Part shown: positions 12,265 through 12,335 of the stretch, in pieces
How the letters are laid out: the number at the start of each line of letters is the position of its first letter
Numbering within the stretch: the first letter of the stretch is position 1
Assembly (NCBI GenBank): GCA_026770585.1
Contig: MU646409.1
Coordinates: 425,609 to 437,943, forward strand
Origin: Baffinella frigidus
Lineage: Eukaryota; Cryptophyceae; Cryptomonadales; Baffinellaceae
Length of the DNA: 12,335 nt
Reading direction: 5' to 3'
The notes under the pieces: generated by a model
What the model saw: only the letters and a program-made list of their open reading frames with translations
Databases searched by the model: none
Told to the model about the DNA's origin: nothing
Translations under genes and position numbers: made by a program

Positions 12265-12335
12265 GGTTTGGGGTTTGGGGTTTGGGGTTTGGGGTTTGGG
12301 GTTTGGGGTTTGGGGTTTGGGGTTTGGGGTTTGGG
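12265..12335 (+). repeat. Perfect (TTTGGGG)n array, about 10 copies, runs off the window
   Basis: Seventy-one bases of error-free TTTGGGG, a one-base variant of TTTAGGG, truncated by the window edge. It lies in the intron upstream of the first exon here, ending about 25 bases from its acceptor. Its perfection contrasts with all the decayed arrays and indicates recent expansion. Confidence 0.97.

Noticed and set aside
1-12335. tRNA or rRNA genes
   Set aside because: I looked for the GGTTCGAATCC-type tRNA box and paired arms on both strands, and for familiar rRNA stretches, and found none by eye. A covariance-model scan would be decisive.

Overview
The window looks like nuclear DNA of a photosynthetic or algal-type eukaryote. 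It has long, decayed arrays of the seven-base telomere-type repeat TTTAGGG/CCCTAAA, GC-rich genes cut into short exons, GT-AG introns and long stretches with no gene. Nothing looks bacterial (no operons, no ribosome-binding-site logic). The sequence alone does not fix the lineage; TTTAGGG telomeres occur in plants, many green algae and several other algal groups.

Layout. 1-225 is short unique DNA. 226-1483 is a degenerate CCCTAAA array and 2325-3662 a degenerate TTTAGGG array. They point outward, away from an 840-base core (1484-2324) in which I recognise no gene. 3663-8346 is a mosaic: weak coding candidates (a minus-strand open frame at 4382-4786, possible terminal exons at 4151-4239 and 5982-6082), hairpins and foldback elements (4851-4903, 5280-5459, 5896-5968), a family of 43-bp repeats with hairpins (6725-6811 and 6985-7073), and a plus-strand segment at 7962-8061 that resembles the core of ribosomal protein uS12.

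The one gene I am sure of fills the right third. On the minus strand, at least nine exons between 12238 and 8684 (46 to 134 bases each) encode the C-terminal half of an ammonium transporter of the AMT/MEP/Rh family, from the segment before TM7 to the cytoplasmic tail. No single open frame shows it, because every exon is short. The exons come in family order, all eight internal introns are GT-AG, and all splice phases agree. The 5' exons lie beyond the right edge.

Most striking is what fills this gene's introns. Four of the nine introns (counting the upstream one that runs off the window) hold decayed seven-base telomere-like repeats (TTTAGGG, TTTCGGG, TTTGGGG, TTTATGG), all with the G-rich strand on the plus strand, several starting or ending within a few bases of a splice site. 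Other introns carry long GA/CT tracts or a 13-bp tandem repeat beside the acceptor. Most introns have a (C/G)TGA(C/T) branchpoint-like motif 15-24 bases before the AG. Intron 8 lacks one, and its telomere-like repeat offers CTCAAC/CTAAAC at the right distance instead. The telomere-type repeat therefore appears both as large intergenic arrays and as intron filler in the same 12 kb.
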